Shown: positions 8,780 through 16,721 of the stretch, in pieces
How the letters are laid out: each line of letters opens with the position of its first letter
Position numbering within the stretch: the stretch's first letter is position 1
Program-made: the position numbers and the translations under genes
NCBI GenBank assembly: GCA_949297785.1
Contig: CASFTW010000001.1
Coordinates: 237,853 to 301,852 of the forward strand
Reading direction: 5' to 3'
DNA from: an uncultured Spirochaetales bacterium
GTDB lineage: Bacteria > Spirochaetota > Spirochaetia > Sphaerochaetales > Sphaerochaetaceae
Length of the DNA stretch: 64,000 bases
The notes under the pieces: generated by a model
What the model was told of the DNA's origin: nothing
Databases searched by the model: none
What the model saw: the letters and a program-made list of their open reading frames with translations, nothing else

Positions 8780-10416
8780 TACAGCAGCACCACGGTATGT
8801 TTGCCTTCGTAGGCCTTGTCACGGATGGCCTTGACAGACTCATCGTTGATGTAGTTCTCGAAGTTGGTGTACCTGTCGATGAGGCCAGCCGGAGTGAACT
8901 CGATGATCCTGTTTGCGACTGAGTCGACGAACTGGTGGTCATGGCTGTTGAAAAGCAGTGTGCCCCTGAAATTGATGAGTCCGTCGTTAAGCGCCTGGAT
9001 CGCTTCAAGATCAAGATGGCTTGTGGGTTCATCGAAGATCATGCAATTGGCACCTTCAAGCATCATTTTGGCAAGGACAACCCTTACCTTCTCGCCTCCT
9101 GAAAGAACACGGCAGCTCTTGAGGGCCTCATCACCGGTGAAGAGCATTCTTCCGAGGAACGAGCGGACGAAAGTATCGTCATCTTCCTTGCTGAACTGCT
9201 GGAGATAGTCCGCAATCGAGATATCACTGTCGAACATCTTCGTATTGTCCTTCGGGAAATAGCTGAGAGATGTCGTGACACCCCATGTGTATGAACCGGA
9301 ATCGGGTTCCATCTCGCCCGCAAGAATCTGGAAAAGGACTGTCTTTGCGTAATGGTTCGGACCTACGAATGCAACCTTGTCATTCGGGTTGATCGTGAGA
9401 TTGAGGTGGTCGAATATGACCTGACCGTCAATCGTCTTGCAAAGATCCTTGATCTCAAGACAGTTCTTGCCGATTTCCCTTTCCGGCTTGAATGCGACAT
9501 AGGGGAATCTTCTGCTGGACGGCTTTATGTCATCAAGAGTGAGCTTGTCGATAAGCTTTTTCCTGCTGGTTGCCTGCTTTGCCTTCGCAACGTTTGAGCT
9601 GAAGCGCTGGATGAATTCCTTGAGTTCGGCGATCTTTTCCTCCCTTCTCTTCTTCTCATCCTTCAGCTGTTTTGCCGCAAGCTGGCTGGACATATACCAG
9701 AAATCATAGTTTCCGACATAAAGCTGAATACGGCCGTAGTCGATATCACAGATATGAGTGCATACTGTATTGAGGAAGTGTCTGTCATGGCTGACAACGA
9801 TGACTGTGTTGTTGAAGTCGGCAAGGAAGTCTTCAAGCCAGTGGACAGATTCAAGATCGAGGTGGTTCGTAGGCTCGTCGAGGAGCAGGATATCGGGATT
9901 ACCAAAAAGAGCCTGAGCAAGAAGGACACGGACTTTGAGATTGTCTTCAATATCTTCCATCTTCTTGTCGTGAAGATCTGTGGGAATTCCAAGACCGTCA
10001 AGCATCTGGGCCGCCTCGCTTTCAGCTTCCCATCCGCCCATCTCGGCAAATTCATTCTCAAGTTCGGCCGCTCTCAGTCCGTCTTCTTCGGAGAAATCTT
10101 CCTTTGCATAGATCTCATCCCTTTCCTTCATGACTGAATACAGCTTGTCATATCCCATGATGACAGTCTCGAGAACACCGTACTTGTTGAATGCGAAGTG
10201 ATCCTGTCTGAGAGCCGTCATTCTCTCGCCCGGAGTGATGATAACCTCACCGCTGTCAGCTTCAATTTCCCCGGAGAGGATTTTCAGGAATGTTGACTTT
10301 CCGGCTCCGTTTGCTCCGATGATTCCGTAGCAGTTGCCGGGTGTGAATTTGATGTTGACATCCTTGAAAAGGACCTGTGTTCCATAAGAAAGCGAAATGT
10401 TGCTGGCTGTAATCAT
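8779..10416 (-). CDS. ybiT: ABC-F translation factor, YbiT-type
   Basis: A 545-residue soluble protein with two ABC ATPase domains and no membrane segment. NBD1 has GANGAGKST and Walker B ILLLDEPTNHLD; its signature is degenerate (NLKVRVLLAQALF), as in the YbiT subgroup. A charged inter-domain linker rich in K and E follows (about 245-300). NBD2 has LSGGEKVRVVLAK and MIFDEPTSHLD, but its Walker A reads GPNHYAKT, lacking the glycine before Lys. ABC-F proteins act at the ribosomal E site to restart stalled ribosomes. The ATG at 10416 has GGAG seven bases upstream; longer readings run through tRNA-Glu. It overlaps coaX by one base. Confidence 0.88.
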   Translation of the reverse strand: MITASNISLSYGTQVLFKDVNIKFTPGNCYGIIGANGAGKSTFLKILSGEIEADSGEVIITPGERMTALRQDHFAFNKYGVLETVIMGYDKLYSVMKERDEIYAKEDFSEEDGLRAAELENEFAEMGGWEAESEAAQMLDGLGIPTDLHDKKMEDIEDNLKVRVLLAQALFGNPDILLLDEPTNHLDLESVHWLEDFLADFNNTVIVVSHDRHFLNTVCTHICDIDYGRIQLYVGNYDFWYMSSQLAAKQLKDEKKRREEKIAELKEFIQRFSSNVAKAKQATSRKKLIDKLTLDDIKPSSRRFPYVAFKPEREIGKNCLEIKDLCKTIDGQVIFDHLNLTINPNDKVAFVGPNHYAKTVLFQILAGEMEPDSGSYTWGVTTSLSYFPKDNTKMFDSDISIADYLQQFSKEDDDTFVRSFLGRMLFTGDEALKSCRVLSGGEKVRVVLAKMMLEGANCMIFDEPTSHLDLEAIQALNDGLINFRGTLLFNSHDHQFVDSVANRIIEFTPAGLIDRYTNFENYINDESVKAIRDKAYEGKHTVVLL

Positions 10417-10432
10417 AAAAATACTCCAAACG

Positions 10433-10467
10433 AAAAAAATGGCAATCTGTTTCAGTTCCAGATTGCC
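10433..10467 (-). terminator. Terminator of the tRNA-Gln/tRNA-Glu operon
   Basis: Minus-strand stem GGCAATCTG / CAGATTGCC with a 9-base loop, followed by A and seven T. It separates the tRNAs from the ABC-F gene. Confidence 0.9.
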
Positions 10468-10475
10468 GTCATTGT

Positions 10476-10547
10476 TAGTTCCTAGGGGAATCGAACCCCT
10501 ATTTAGAGACTGAGAATCTCCCGTCCTAACCGTTAGACGAAGGAACC
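10476..10547 (-). tRNA. tRNA-Glu (anticodon CTC)
   Basis: A 72-base cloverleaf. The acceptor arms GGTTCCT and AGGAACT pair, with a G-T at 1-72. The anticodon loop TTCTCAG gives CTC, and the T stem AGGGG/CCCCT flanks TTCGATT. The discriminator is A and no CCA is encoded. It lies 17 bases after tRNA-Gln in the same operon. Confidence 0.93.
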
Positions 10548-10564
10548 GCTCATTTATCAAAAAT

Positions 10565-10635
10565 CTGGGATGGAGGGATTCGAACCCCCAAAGGCAGAAC
10601 CAGAATCTGCAGTGTTACCATTACACTACATCCCA
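10565..10635 (-). tRNA. tRNA-Gln (anticodon CTG)
   Basis: A 71-base cloverleaf. The acceptor arms TGGGATG and CATCCCA pair fully. The anticodon stem GCAGA/TCTGC carries loop TTCTGGT (CTG), and the T loop is TTCGAAT. The discriminator is G and there is no encoded CCA. It is the first gene of the tRNA-Gln/tRNA-Glu operon. Confidence 0.94.
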
Positions 10636-10656
10636 ATCTGTTTTCAATCCTCGTGT

Positions 10657-10685
10657 ACCTTACAGAAAAGAAGGAGGACTGTCAA
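10657..10685 (-). promoter_or_regulatory. Probable promoter of the tRNA-Gln/tRNA-Glu operon
   Basis: Minus strand TTGACA (10685-10680), 17 bases, TAAGGT (10662-10657). The -35 is perfect. The -10 keeps the first two and the last bases of TATAAT. Confidence 0.5.
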
Positions 10686-10765
10686 TAAGATTTACAAAAA
10701 ATATTTCAAAAAATTTTGAGCCGGATCCGCTGTTTTCCATGTATATAAATGTGGAGGATGAGAAA

Positions 10766-11014
10766 ATGTACAGAAAAATGATGAGCGAGGATGAGGCTTT
10801 CATCAGGAACAGGAAGAATTTCGCGGCACTAATCAACAGCATATGCTGCACAGGAAGGCAGAAATTCAGGGCGGAAGATCTTGAGAATGTGGAGAAAGAA
10901 CTACTGGACAGGAATGCCCAGAAACAGATCTTCCCCCATTATGTACGCTGCATCACCATGCATTCGCCCAGAGGCGACATCAAGCTGATACAGCTGGATG
11001 CTGTAAGACGCTAG
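10766..11014 (+). CDS. Small conserved-looking protein of unknown function
   Basis: An 82-residue basic protein that I do not recognise. The ATG at 10766 has a strong GGAGG eight bases upstream, and codon use resembles the neighbours, so I take it as a real gene. It has an acidic first helix (MSEDEAFI), a CC pair (SICCTG), a charged helix AEDLENVEKELLDR and a basic C-terminus; no signal peptide or membrane segment is seen. It diverges from the tRNA operon and converges on tsaD with a 4-base overlap. The only alternative reading, from 10739, lacks a ribosome site. Confidence 0.6.
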   Translation: MYRKMMSEDEAFIRNRKNFAALINSICCTGRQKFRAEDLENVEKELLDRNAQKQIFPHYVRCITMHSPRGDIKLIQLDAVRR

Positions 11015-12024
11015 CCTTTCTTGAATGCCGCGACACGGGCACTAGCTGTCAGATGGACATCATCACGGCAGCCGTCGCTGAGGTAGCGGTATGCAAGACC
11101 TGCAACCATAGCACCGTTGTCAGTGCAGAGCTTGAGAGACGGGAAAGTGACGGTGTAACCGCCCTTTTCCAGATCTTTCAGCTCACTTCTAAGCAGACTG
11201 TTCGCAGCGACCCCTCCTCCGGCAGAGACTCTTTTCAGACCGGTATCCTTCAATGCGGCCTTCACCCTCTTCATGAGAATTCCGACAGCGGCTCTCTGAA
11301 ATGAGGCGGCAATATTCTCAGGCGTTGCAGCGGCATCTCCGTTTTGGAATTTGTCCAGCTGATTGATAACTCCCGTCTTGAGACCGCTGTATGACATGTC
11401 ATAGGGGTGTTCCTGACGGTTCAGCGTCGGTCCCGGGAACAGGAAAGCCATGCTGTCACCGCTTTTGCTGAGTCTGTCGATGACAACGCCGCCGGGATAG
11501 CCGAGGTTGTAGAATTTGGCAACCTTGTCGAAAGCCTCACCGATTGCATCGTCTATTGTCGTTCCCAGGACATCGATATCATCATATCCGTTCACGCGGC
11601 AGATGACAGTGTGTCCACCTGAGACCAGCACCCCGAGATACGGATATTCAAGCGGAGTCTCTATCTGCGAAGCATAGAGATGTGCCCTGATGTGGTCGAT
11701 TCCGATCACAGGTATATCCAGGGCATATGCGAAAGACTTTGCGAAATTCACGCCGACAAGCAGCGAGCCGAGCAGTCCCGGCCTGTTTGACACAGCAACG
11801 GCATCAAGATCACTGTTCTCCAGTCCCGCCTGTGCTATGGCAGCCTTGACTACCTGGCTTATCCACTCGGTATGAAGGCGTGATGCCAGTTCCGGCACCA
11901 CTCCCTGATACGGTTTATGCAGCTCTATCTGAGTTGCAATGACATTCGAAAGTATTTTCCTTCCATCTTTAACGACGGCTGCTGAACATTCATCACAGCT
12001 CGTCTCTATTCCTAAAACAATCAT
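11011..12024 (-). CDS. tsaD: tRNA N6-adenosine threonylcarbamoyltransferase
   Basis: A 337-residue TsaD (Gcp/Kae1), which with TsaB and TsaE transfers the threonylcarbamoyl group to A37 of ANN-reading tRNAs. The metal-binding histidines are in IDHIRAHLYAS, and other family motifs are GIETSCDE at the N-terminus, LVSGGHT, GYPGG, and CTDNGAM with the metal-binding aspartate. The ATG at 12024 lies in a region without a clear Shine-Dalgarno and overlaps the end of the upstream small gene by a few codons, so translation is probably coupled to it. TsaB and TsaE are not in the window. Confidence 0.96.
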   Translation of the reverse strand: MIVLGIETSCDECSAAVVKDGRKILSNVIATQIELHKPYQGVVPELASRLHTEWISQVVKAAIAQAGLENSDLDAVAVSNRPGLLGSLLVGVNFAKSFAYALDIPVIGIDHIRAHLYASQIETPLEYPYLGVLVSGGHTVICRVNGYDDIDVLGTTIDDAIGEAFDKVAKFYNLGYPGGVVIDRLSKSGDSMAFLFPGPTLNRQEHPYDMSYSGLKTGVINQLDKFQNGDAAATPENIAASFQRAAVGILMKRVKAALKDTGLKRVSAGGGVAANSLLRSELKDLEKGGYTVTFPSLKLCTDNGAMVAGLAYRYLSDGCRDDVHLTASARVAAFKKG

Positions 12025-12032
12025 GTCAACTG

Positions 12033-12269
12033 TTAATACAATTCCATGCCGTCTTCGTCAAGATCATATTCCTCATCGAAGTCAAATCCGGCGAACTGGT
12101 TGAAATAAAGATAATTATAGAAATCGTCAGCCAATATCGACTGATAGTAACCTGCTACGTCACTTCCGATCGGGGACCCGATCTCAACGGAAGGGCCTGG
12201 TTTTCTTTCTGTGACTATCGGTATAAGCATGTCAATCGGCTGGACTTTTCCGTTATATACTTCTCCCAT
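12033..12269 (-). CDS. Small acidic protein of unknown function upstream of tsaD
   Basis: A 78-residue protein of unknown function. The ATG at 12269 has GGAGGG eight bases upstream. The first half is hydrophobic-polar with PIDMLIPIVTERKPGPS; the second half is rich in aromatic residues and acids, ending in a strongly acidic tail (FDEEYDLDEDGMELY). It ends 8 bases before the tsaD start and very probably couples its translation. It has no signal peptide or obvious fold. A role linked to tRNA modification is only a guess from position. Confidence 0.6.
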   Translation of the reverse strand: MGEVYNGKVQPIDMLIPIVTERKPGPSVEIGSPIGSDVAGYYQSILADDFYNYLYFNQFAGFDFDEEYDLDEDGMELY

Positions 12270-12362
12270 AATTCATGCCCTCCATATATAAATTTGTAAT
12301 TCCTATTTTTAAAATACACTAAAATCGCAAAAAGGAAAGGCTTTTCGAGATTTTATGTCAAT

Positions 12363-12392
12363 ATTATGTTTCAGACAAAAACAGCTTTTCAA
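12363..12392 (-). promoter_or_regulatory. Probable promoter of the small gene and tsaD
   Basis: Minus strand TTGAAA (12392-12387), 18 bases, CATAAT (12368-12363), leaving a leader of about 85 bases. Confidence 0.45.
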
Positions 12393-12449
12393 AAGATTGT
12401 CAAGGGATACGCAAACTTCCATGGCAGCAGTCGTAAAAAGAAGAGCCAA

Positions 12450-12489
12450 ACAAAAAAGCTGATTCCCCGTAATTCAGAGAACCAGCTTT
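12450..12489 (-). terminator. Terminator after tRNA-Thr
   Basis: Minus-strand stem AAAGCTGGTTC / GAATCAGCTTT with one mismatch and a loop of about 12 bases, then TTTTTTG. It lies just after tRNA-Thr. Confidence 0.8.
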
Positions 12490-12497
12490 CAAAAACC

Positions 12498-12569
12498 AGC
12501 CGGGAAAGGGAATTGAACCCTTGACCTGCTCATTACGAGTGAGCCGCTCTACCCCTGAGCTATTCCGGC
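12498..12569 (-). tRNA. tRNA-Thr (anticodon CGT)
   Basis: A 72-base cloverleaf. The anticodon stem GCTCA/TGAGC carries the loop CTCGTAA (CGT), the D arm contains GGGGTAGAG, and the T stem AAGGG/CCCTT flanks TTCAATT. The acceptor arms GCCGGAA and TCCCGGC pair except for an A-C mismatch at 6-67. The discriminator is T. No CCA is encoded. Confidence 0.9.
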
Positions 12570-12582
12570 GTGAACTTTTGTA

Positions 12583-12611
12583 GTTATAGCAGAAAGTCAG
12601 ACTTTCGGCAA
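12583..12611 (-). promoter_or_regulatory. Promoter of tRNA-Thr
   Basis: Minus strand TTGCCG (12611-12606), 17 bases, TATAAC (12588-12583). The start is expected near 12576, seven bases before the tRNA. The -35 lies in the space behind the pmbA stop codon. Confidence 0.65.
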
Positions 12612-12615
12612 CTTA

Positions 12616-13959
12616 TTATTTTCCGGCAATTGAAAGACTGTCAACAAGGATTGAAGGACTGCCTGTTCTGAAGGTGGAAACCGTCACATCAAACTCAAGA
12701 TCATCAGCAATATCCTTTATATCCCGGAGGAGCTGGAAGAAATTTCCGGCCACTGTAAAGCCTTCAACGGGACAAGTGATTTTACCGTCTTCTATCATGA
12801 AGCCAGAAGATTCTATCGAGAAATCACCGCTCACAGGATCAGCTCCGGCATGAAAGCCCTTCATTGCTGTTATATAGATGCCCTTCCCGCATTTCTTCAC
12901 AAGATCATCGAATGAGGTATCCCCGTTTTCCACATAAAAGGAATAAGGAGAGATCACGCTGCCGGCACTTGTAGCGGCACCGTTGCCAGTACTCTCACAG
13001 CCGGCCTTCAAAGCCCACTGCCTGTTGTAGAGGAGAGTTTCAAGTCTGCCGTTTCTCACAACATCCTTCCTGTACGTCGGACGGGCATCACCGTCATAGG
13101 TCTTCTGCATCGTATAGCCGGGATAAAGAGGATCATCAATGATGGACACAGAAGGAGATGCAATCATCTCACCATTCCTGTCCTTATAAGGAGAAAGGCC
13201 AAGCAGCGCATTTTTGCCGGAAAAGGCAGATGAATAAGCAGAAAGAAACATGTTGAAACATTCCGGAGAGAATATGATTTTATACACACCGCTTGAAACA
13301 CTGCCGGCATGTAGGCGGCTGAGGGCCTTTGAAACCGTCTCTTTCATATCAAGGGAACTGACATCGCCTTCTTTCGCAGTGAATGCTGTCTTGACATCAT
13401 CCTTGTCTTTCACAACCACCTGACTTGCAATATAGCTGGATGAATAGCTGTTTGAAAGTGAAAGCCCCCTGCTGTTTTCAAGAAAACTCTCACCGCTGCT
13501 TGATGCTATATCGCTGCTGGTGCCCTGTGCAACTCTTTCATCACTCTCAAAAAGCGCTTTCTGAATAGCTGAGAGAACCCTTTTCATTTCTGCGGCAGAA
13601 CAGGAGAAAGAAGAAGGAGAATTCTTTTCAGGATATTTCTCTTCGGTATGGAATATTTCAGGGCTGTATGCCTCATCAGCTTCCTTTATGAGGGAATTCT
13701 CATATGCCTTTCTGACAAGCATGGGAATGATTTCCTCATCAACCCTGTCGCTTGTCACACTACCCTCCTTTCCTTCATGAATCAGACGCAGTGTGATGCC
13801 AGTATCCTGAGAGGAGGAGAATTCCACCAGCTCATCGTTGATCATTGACGCTGAGATGGAAGTACCTGAAGATGCGATGAATTCCCAGTCCGTGACGGAC
13901 AGTGCACCGCAGGCTTCCGCCACCGCTTTTTTAAGAACATCAATACCGGTCATTTTCAT
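12616..13959 (-). CDS. pmbA: TldE/PmbA, partner subunit of the TldD metalloprotease
   Basis: A 447-residue member of the PmbA/TldE family. It has no HExxxH motif, as expected for the non-catalytic E subunit that pairs with TldD to form a protease closed around unfolded peptides (microcin B17 maturation and CcdA turnover in E. coli). The C-terminal half carries family features such as GFHAGADPVSGDFS and CPVEGFTVAGNFF. The ATG at 13959 overlaps the tldD stop by 4 bases (ATGA), so the two subunits are translationally coupled. It is the last gene of the DUF368 - PNPOx - tldD - pmbA operon. The substrate in this organism is unknown. Confidence 0.93.
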   Translation of the reverse strand: MKMTGIDVLKKAVAEACGALSVTDWEFIASSGTSISASMINDELVEFSSSQDTGITLRLIHEGKEGSVTSDRVDEEIIPMLVRKAYENSLIKEADEAYSPEIFHTEEKYPEKNSPSSFSCSAAEMKRVLSAIQKALFESDERVAQGTSSDIASSSGESFLENSRGLSLSNSYSSSYIASQVVVKDKDDVKTAFTAKEGDVSSLDMKETVSKALSRLHAGSVSSGVYKIIFSPECFNMFLSAYSSAFSGKNALLGLSPYKDRNGEMIASPSVSIIDDPLYPGYTMQKTYDGDARPTYRKDVVRNGRLETLLYNRQWALKAGCESTGNGAATSAGSVISPYSFYVENGDTSFDDLVKKCGKGIYITAMKGFHAGADPVSGDFSIESSGFMIEDGKITCPVEGFTVAGNFFQLLRDIKDIADDLEFDVTVSTFRTGSPSILVDSLSIAGK

Positions 13960-15344
13960 CTTCCTCCCACTGTAATCGATTTTACTCTTATGAGGGGCTG
14001 TCCGACATCAGTCGGAACGGATCCCGAAGAAGAACCGCACATCCCCTGTCCTGTAAGCATATGCTTTCCGACCATGTCGATATCCATGAGAATCCTGCTG
14101 CCTTTCCCGATCAGGGATGCTCCCCTCACGGCTTTTCCTATTTTGCCGTTTTTGACACGGTAAGCCTCCGTGACGGCAAAATTGAATTCGCCAGTTGTCG
14201 GATTTACGCTTCCTCCTCCCATCTTCGCACAGTAAAGACCGTCATCCATTGATGCGATGATGTCCTCATCTTCATCATTGCCGGCGGCAATGTATGTATT
14301 TGTCATGCGGCTTGTCGGCGTGTACTGGTAGTTCTGCCGTCTTGCAGAACCGCTGGAAGGCTCGCTCATCCGGCGCCCGTTGAAACGGTCCACCATGTAG
14401 CGCTTCAGTATGCCGTTCTCAATAAGTATATTCTTCTGCGAGGGAGTTCCCTCATCATCTATGTTGATGGATCCCCATGCATTGGCAATGGTTCCGTCAT
14501 CAACAGCGGTGACTTTCTCATTTGCAATCTGCTGACCTTTTTTTCCTGCAAATTCACTCAGGCCGTAAGCAACACGGGTGGCCTCAAGCGAGTGTCCGCA
14601 GGATTCATGGAAGATCACACCGCCGAATCCGTTCTCAATCGCAACAGGATAGACACCGCTTTCAATATAATCAGCTTCAATATTGACAACAGCCTGTCTG
14701 GCAGCTTCCCTGCCGATCTCTTCAGGAGTTATGACTTTGTCCAGCATCTCCATACCCATCCGGCGTCCGGGACCGCAGAAGCCGGTCTGGCTTTCACCGC
14801 CTTTCGATGCAACTGCAGAACATGCCATACGGCAGCGAATCTGCCTGTCCTCTGTCAGAAGTCCATCACTGTTGGCAACAAGTATTCTTCTGTCAACATC
14901 GAGAAAGGTTCCCGTGACCTGTGAAATGAGAGGAGAATATGACTTTGCACTTATGCACATATTCCTGACAAGCTGTGCCTTGTCGTGAGATGAAACAGAG
15001 GAAGGAACAATTTCAATTCTGTGAATATTCGTATTGACTCTTTCTGCAAGGATGAAAGGTTCAACACTTCTCTTTCCATCTCCGATTATAGCTGCGACAT
15101 TCCTTGCCGCCGCGATAACGGCATCCTCGCTCAGATCGCTTGTGGAGGCGCTTGCACTGCGCAGGCCTGAATACACTCTGATGCCAAGCCCTGAGATCAC
15201 GGCTGACGATACGCTGTCAACTCTGGAATCGACAAGCGAAACACCGTTGTTGAAACTCTCCTCAACGAAAACCTCGGCAAAGTCGGCACCTGTCGAAAGC
15301 GCTGCATCAAGTGCTTTTTTTATGAGTTCAGGATTTATAAGCAT
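13956..15344 (-). CDS. tldD: TldD, catalytic metalloprotease subunit
   Basis: A 462-residue zinc protease with HESCGH at 246-251 (HExxxH) as the metal-binding catalytic motif. It has the usual TldD start (INPELIKKALDAALSTGADFAEV, in which the first helix precedes the domain) and the GFVG-like glycine-rich C-terminus (HMLTGQGMCGSSSG). The ATG at 15344 has GGAGGG seven bases upstream. Its start overlaps the end of the PNPOx-fold gene by 10 bases, and its stop overlaps pmbA by 4 bases. The pair is known to digest unfolded small proteins. Confidence 0.95.
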   Translation of the reverse strand: MLINPELIKKALDAALSTGADFAEVFVEESFNNGVSLVDSRVDSVSSAVISGLGIRVYSGLRSASASTSDLSEDAVIAAARNVAAIIGDGKRSVEPFILAERVNTNIHRIEIVPSSVSSHDKAQLVRNMCISAKSYSPLISQVTGTFLDVDRRILVANSDGLLTEDRQIRCRMACSAVASKGGESQTGFCGPGRRMGMEMLDKVITPEEIGREAARQAVVNIEADYIESGVYPVAIENGFGGVIFHESCGHSLEATRVAYGLSEFAGKKGQQIANEKVTAVDDGTIANAWGSINIDDEGTPSQKNILIENGILKRYMVDRFNGRRMSEPSSGSARRQNYQYTPTSRMTNTYIAAGNDEDEDIIASMDDGLYCAKMGGGSVNPTTGEFNFAVTEAYRVKNGKIGKAVRGASLIGKGSRILMDIDMVGKHMLTGQGMCGSSSGSVPTDVGQPLIRVKSITVGGR

Positions 15345-15829
15345 TCTTCATCCCTCCATCCTTTTGTCGCCTTGACAGTATACTCATCAACATCGATTCT
15401 GTAGATGAGAATCGCACTCATTGCCCTCATGTCAAGGCTGAATGCTCCCCTGTCATAATGTTCCATGATCAGTCTCACTGCCTTGTTTCTCTCATCCTCA
15501 CTCCCAACAAGAGAGACTCTGCCCCTGCCTATGAATGAGGCATAGTTCATATTGCAGGTTCTCTTCTCCTCATCCATGAAAAGAGTGCTCCGTCCGGTGA
15601 CTGAAAAACTGCAGGTGCACTCCTTTTTTATGAGATTGTTGAGTGTTCCATCATTTGCTTTGTGGAAATAAAAGACGAGTCTGCCATCTATCTCCTCTTC
15701 TGCGAAACAGAGAGGAAGAATATAGGGAACGGAGTCCGTATTCACTGCGATATTTATTATCTGGCCCTGCTTCAGGCATCTTCTGACTATTTCAGGATTG
15801 CCTGTACAGTCCCTGTCAGTTCTTCTCAT
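15335..15829 (-). CDS. PNPOx-fold flavin-binding protein (pyridoxamine oxidase-like family)
   Basis: A 164-residue split-barrel protein of the pyridoxamine 5'-phosphate oxidase-related family (NimA-like). Seen motifs are GNPEIVRRCLKQGQIINIAV, then FYFHKANDGTLNNLIKKE (family FHxxxxGxK), and a C-terminal segment with YRIDVDEYTVKATKGW. Such proteins bind FMN or F420 and reduce small molecules or bind heme; the substrate is unknown. The ATG at 15829 has AAAGGAGG nine bases upstream. It overlaps DUF368 by 14 bases and tldD by 10 bases, a tight coupling that suggests one function group. Confidence 0.8.
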   Translation of the reverse strand: MRRTDRDCTGNPEIVRRCLKQGQIINIAVNTDSVPYILPLCFAEEEIDGRLVFYFHKANDGTLNNLIKKECTCSFSVTGRSTLFMDEEKRTCNMNYASFIGRGRVSLVGSEDERNKAVRLIMEHYDRGAFSLDMRAMSAILIYRIDVDEYTVKATKGWRDEECL

Positions 15830-16637
15830 CCAGTTCTGCCTCCTTTGCTGAAACAAAATATATAAGAACAAAACCGGCGGCAAAGGAAATTACCGAGTAT
15901 ATGATTTCCATTCCCTGCGGTGTTCCCGGATAGACCGTATAAACGGAACCTATGAGGAATCCCAGGATAAGCGTATATGTTATTCCGGGATAGCGCTGCA
16001 TGCAGATTTCAAGAATCCTTGTCAGAAGGATCACACCGAGAATGAAACCAAGGACAAATGGTACAAGCGCGAGGATATCAAGAGAGGCAATGGCCGCCAT
16101 CACGAAATCATAGGTTCCAAGCAGCAGAAGAAGATAGCTGGTGCTGATTCCGGGCAGGATGAAGCCTACGGCAACAACAATACCGGTGACTATCTGCAGA
16201 AAGAATACAGACAGGCTCATTCCCTCCACTGCCGCAGAATTCATCTGAGGCAGAAAATCCATTGCTGCGACTATGAGGGCACCAATAAGGAAGGAGACTA
16301 TGTATTTCAGGCTGAGCTTTTCTATCTTTGCTTTCTTATAGAGCATTGGCACAGAACCGAACACAAGGCCAATGAAGAAAAACATCGATACTATCGGGAA
16401 GCGGTCTATGATTCCCGTAATCGGCCGTGCGCACAGAACTATCCCGATAAGTCCGGCCATGCCGAACTGGAGAAGATATGTAAAATTTTTCTTCATATCT
16501 TTGAAGAAACTGCTGACTGACGAAATCAGCTGGTCATATACTCCGAGAATCATAGCCATCGATCCTCCGGATACCCCCGGGACCATCATTGTCGCACCGA
16601 CAATAAAGCCTTTTATTACTACACTGATTGAGAACAT
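15816..16637 (-). CDS. DUF368 membrane protein, putative undecaprenyl-phosphate flippase
   Basis: A 273-residue polytopic membrane protein of about 8 helices, of the DUF368 family. The signature GATMMVPGVSGGSMAM near the N-terminus recurs as VGFILPGISTSYLL, the internal duplication of the family. DUF368 proteins (for example PopT in Vibrio) were recently shown to recycle undecaprenyl phosphate across the inner membrane. It could supply lipid carrier for the peptidoglycan genes elsewhere in the window. The ATG at 16637 has no Shine-Dalgarno; a TATATT lies 7 bases upstream, so the mRNA may be leaderless. It heads the operon with PNPOx, tldD and pmbA. Confidence 0.88.
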   Translation of the reverse strand: MFSISVVIKGFIVGATMMVPGVSGGSMAMILGVYDQLISSVSSFFKDMKKNFTYLLQFGMAGLIGIVLCARPITGIIDRFPIVSMFFFIGLVFGSVPMLYKKAKIEKLSLKYIVSFLIGALIVAAMDFLPQMNSAAVEGMSLSVFFLQIVTGIVVAVGFILPGISTSYLLLLLGTYDFVMAAIASLDILALVPFVLGFILGVILLTRILEICMQRYPGITYTLILGFLIGSVYTVYPGTPQGMEIIYSVISFAAGFVLIYFVSAKEAELDEKN

Positions 16638-16643
16638 GGGGAA

Positions 16644-16649
16644 AATATA
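16644..16649 (-). promoter_or_regulatory. -10 box directly before the DUF368 start
   Basis: Minus strand TATATT ends 6 bases before the ATG, so transcription would start at the ATG. No clear -35 is visible at 16-18 bases upstream. Confidence 0.3.
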
Positions 16650-16654
16650 TCATT

Positions 16655-16688
16655 AAATGAAGAAGAAGACCACATTGCTGCGGTCTTC
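16655..16688 (-). terminator. Hairpin terminator after the UPF0164 gene
   Basis: Minus strand stem GAAGACC / GGTCTTC with a 10-base loop, followed by the interrupted T-rich tail TTCTTCATTT. It is weak because the T run is broken. Confidence 0.5.
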
Positions 16689-16721
16689 CTCCATACATTG
16701 ATGAACAAAATTCTATCTCTT

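Noticed and set aside
10417..10560. Longer N-terminus of the ABC-F protein
   Set aside because: It would be translated from tRNA-Glu and its terminator; GGAG before the ATG at 10416 fits better.
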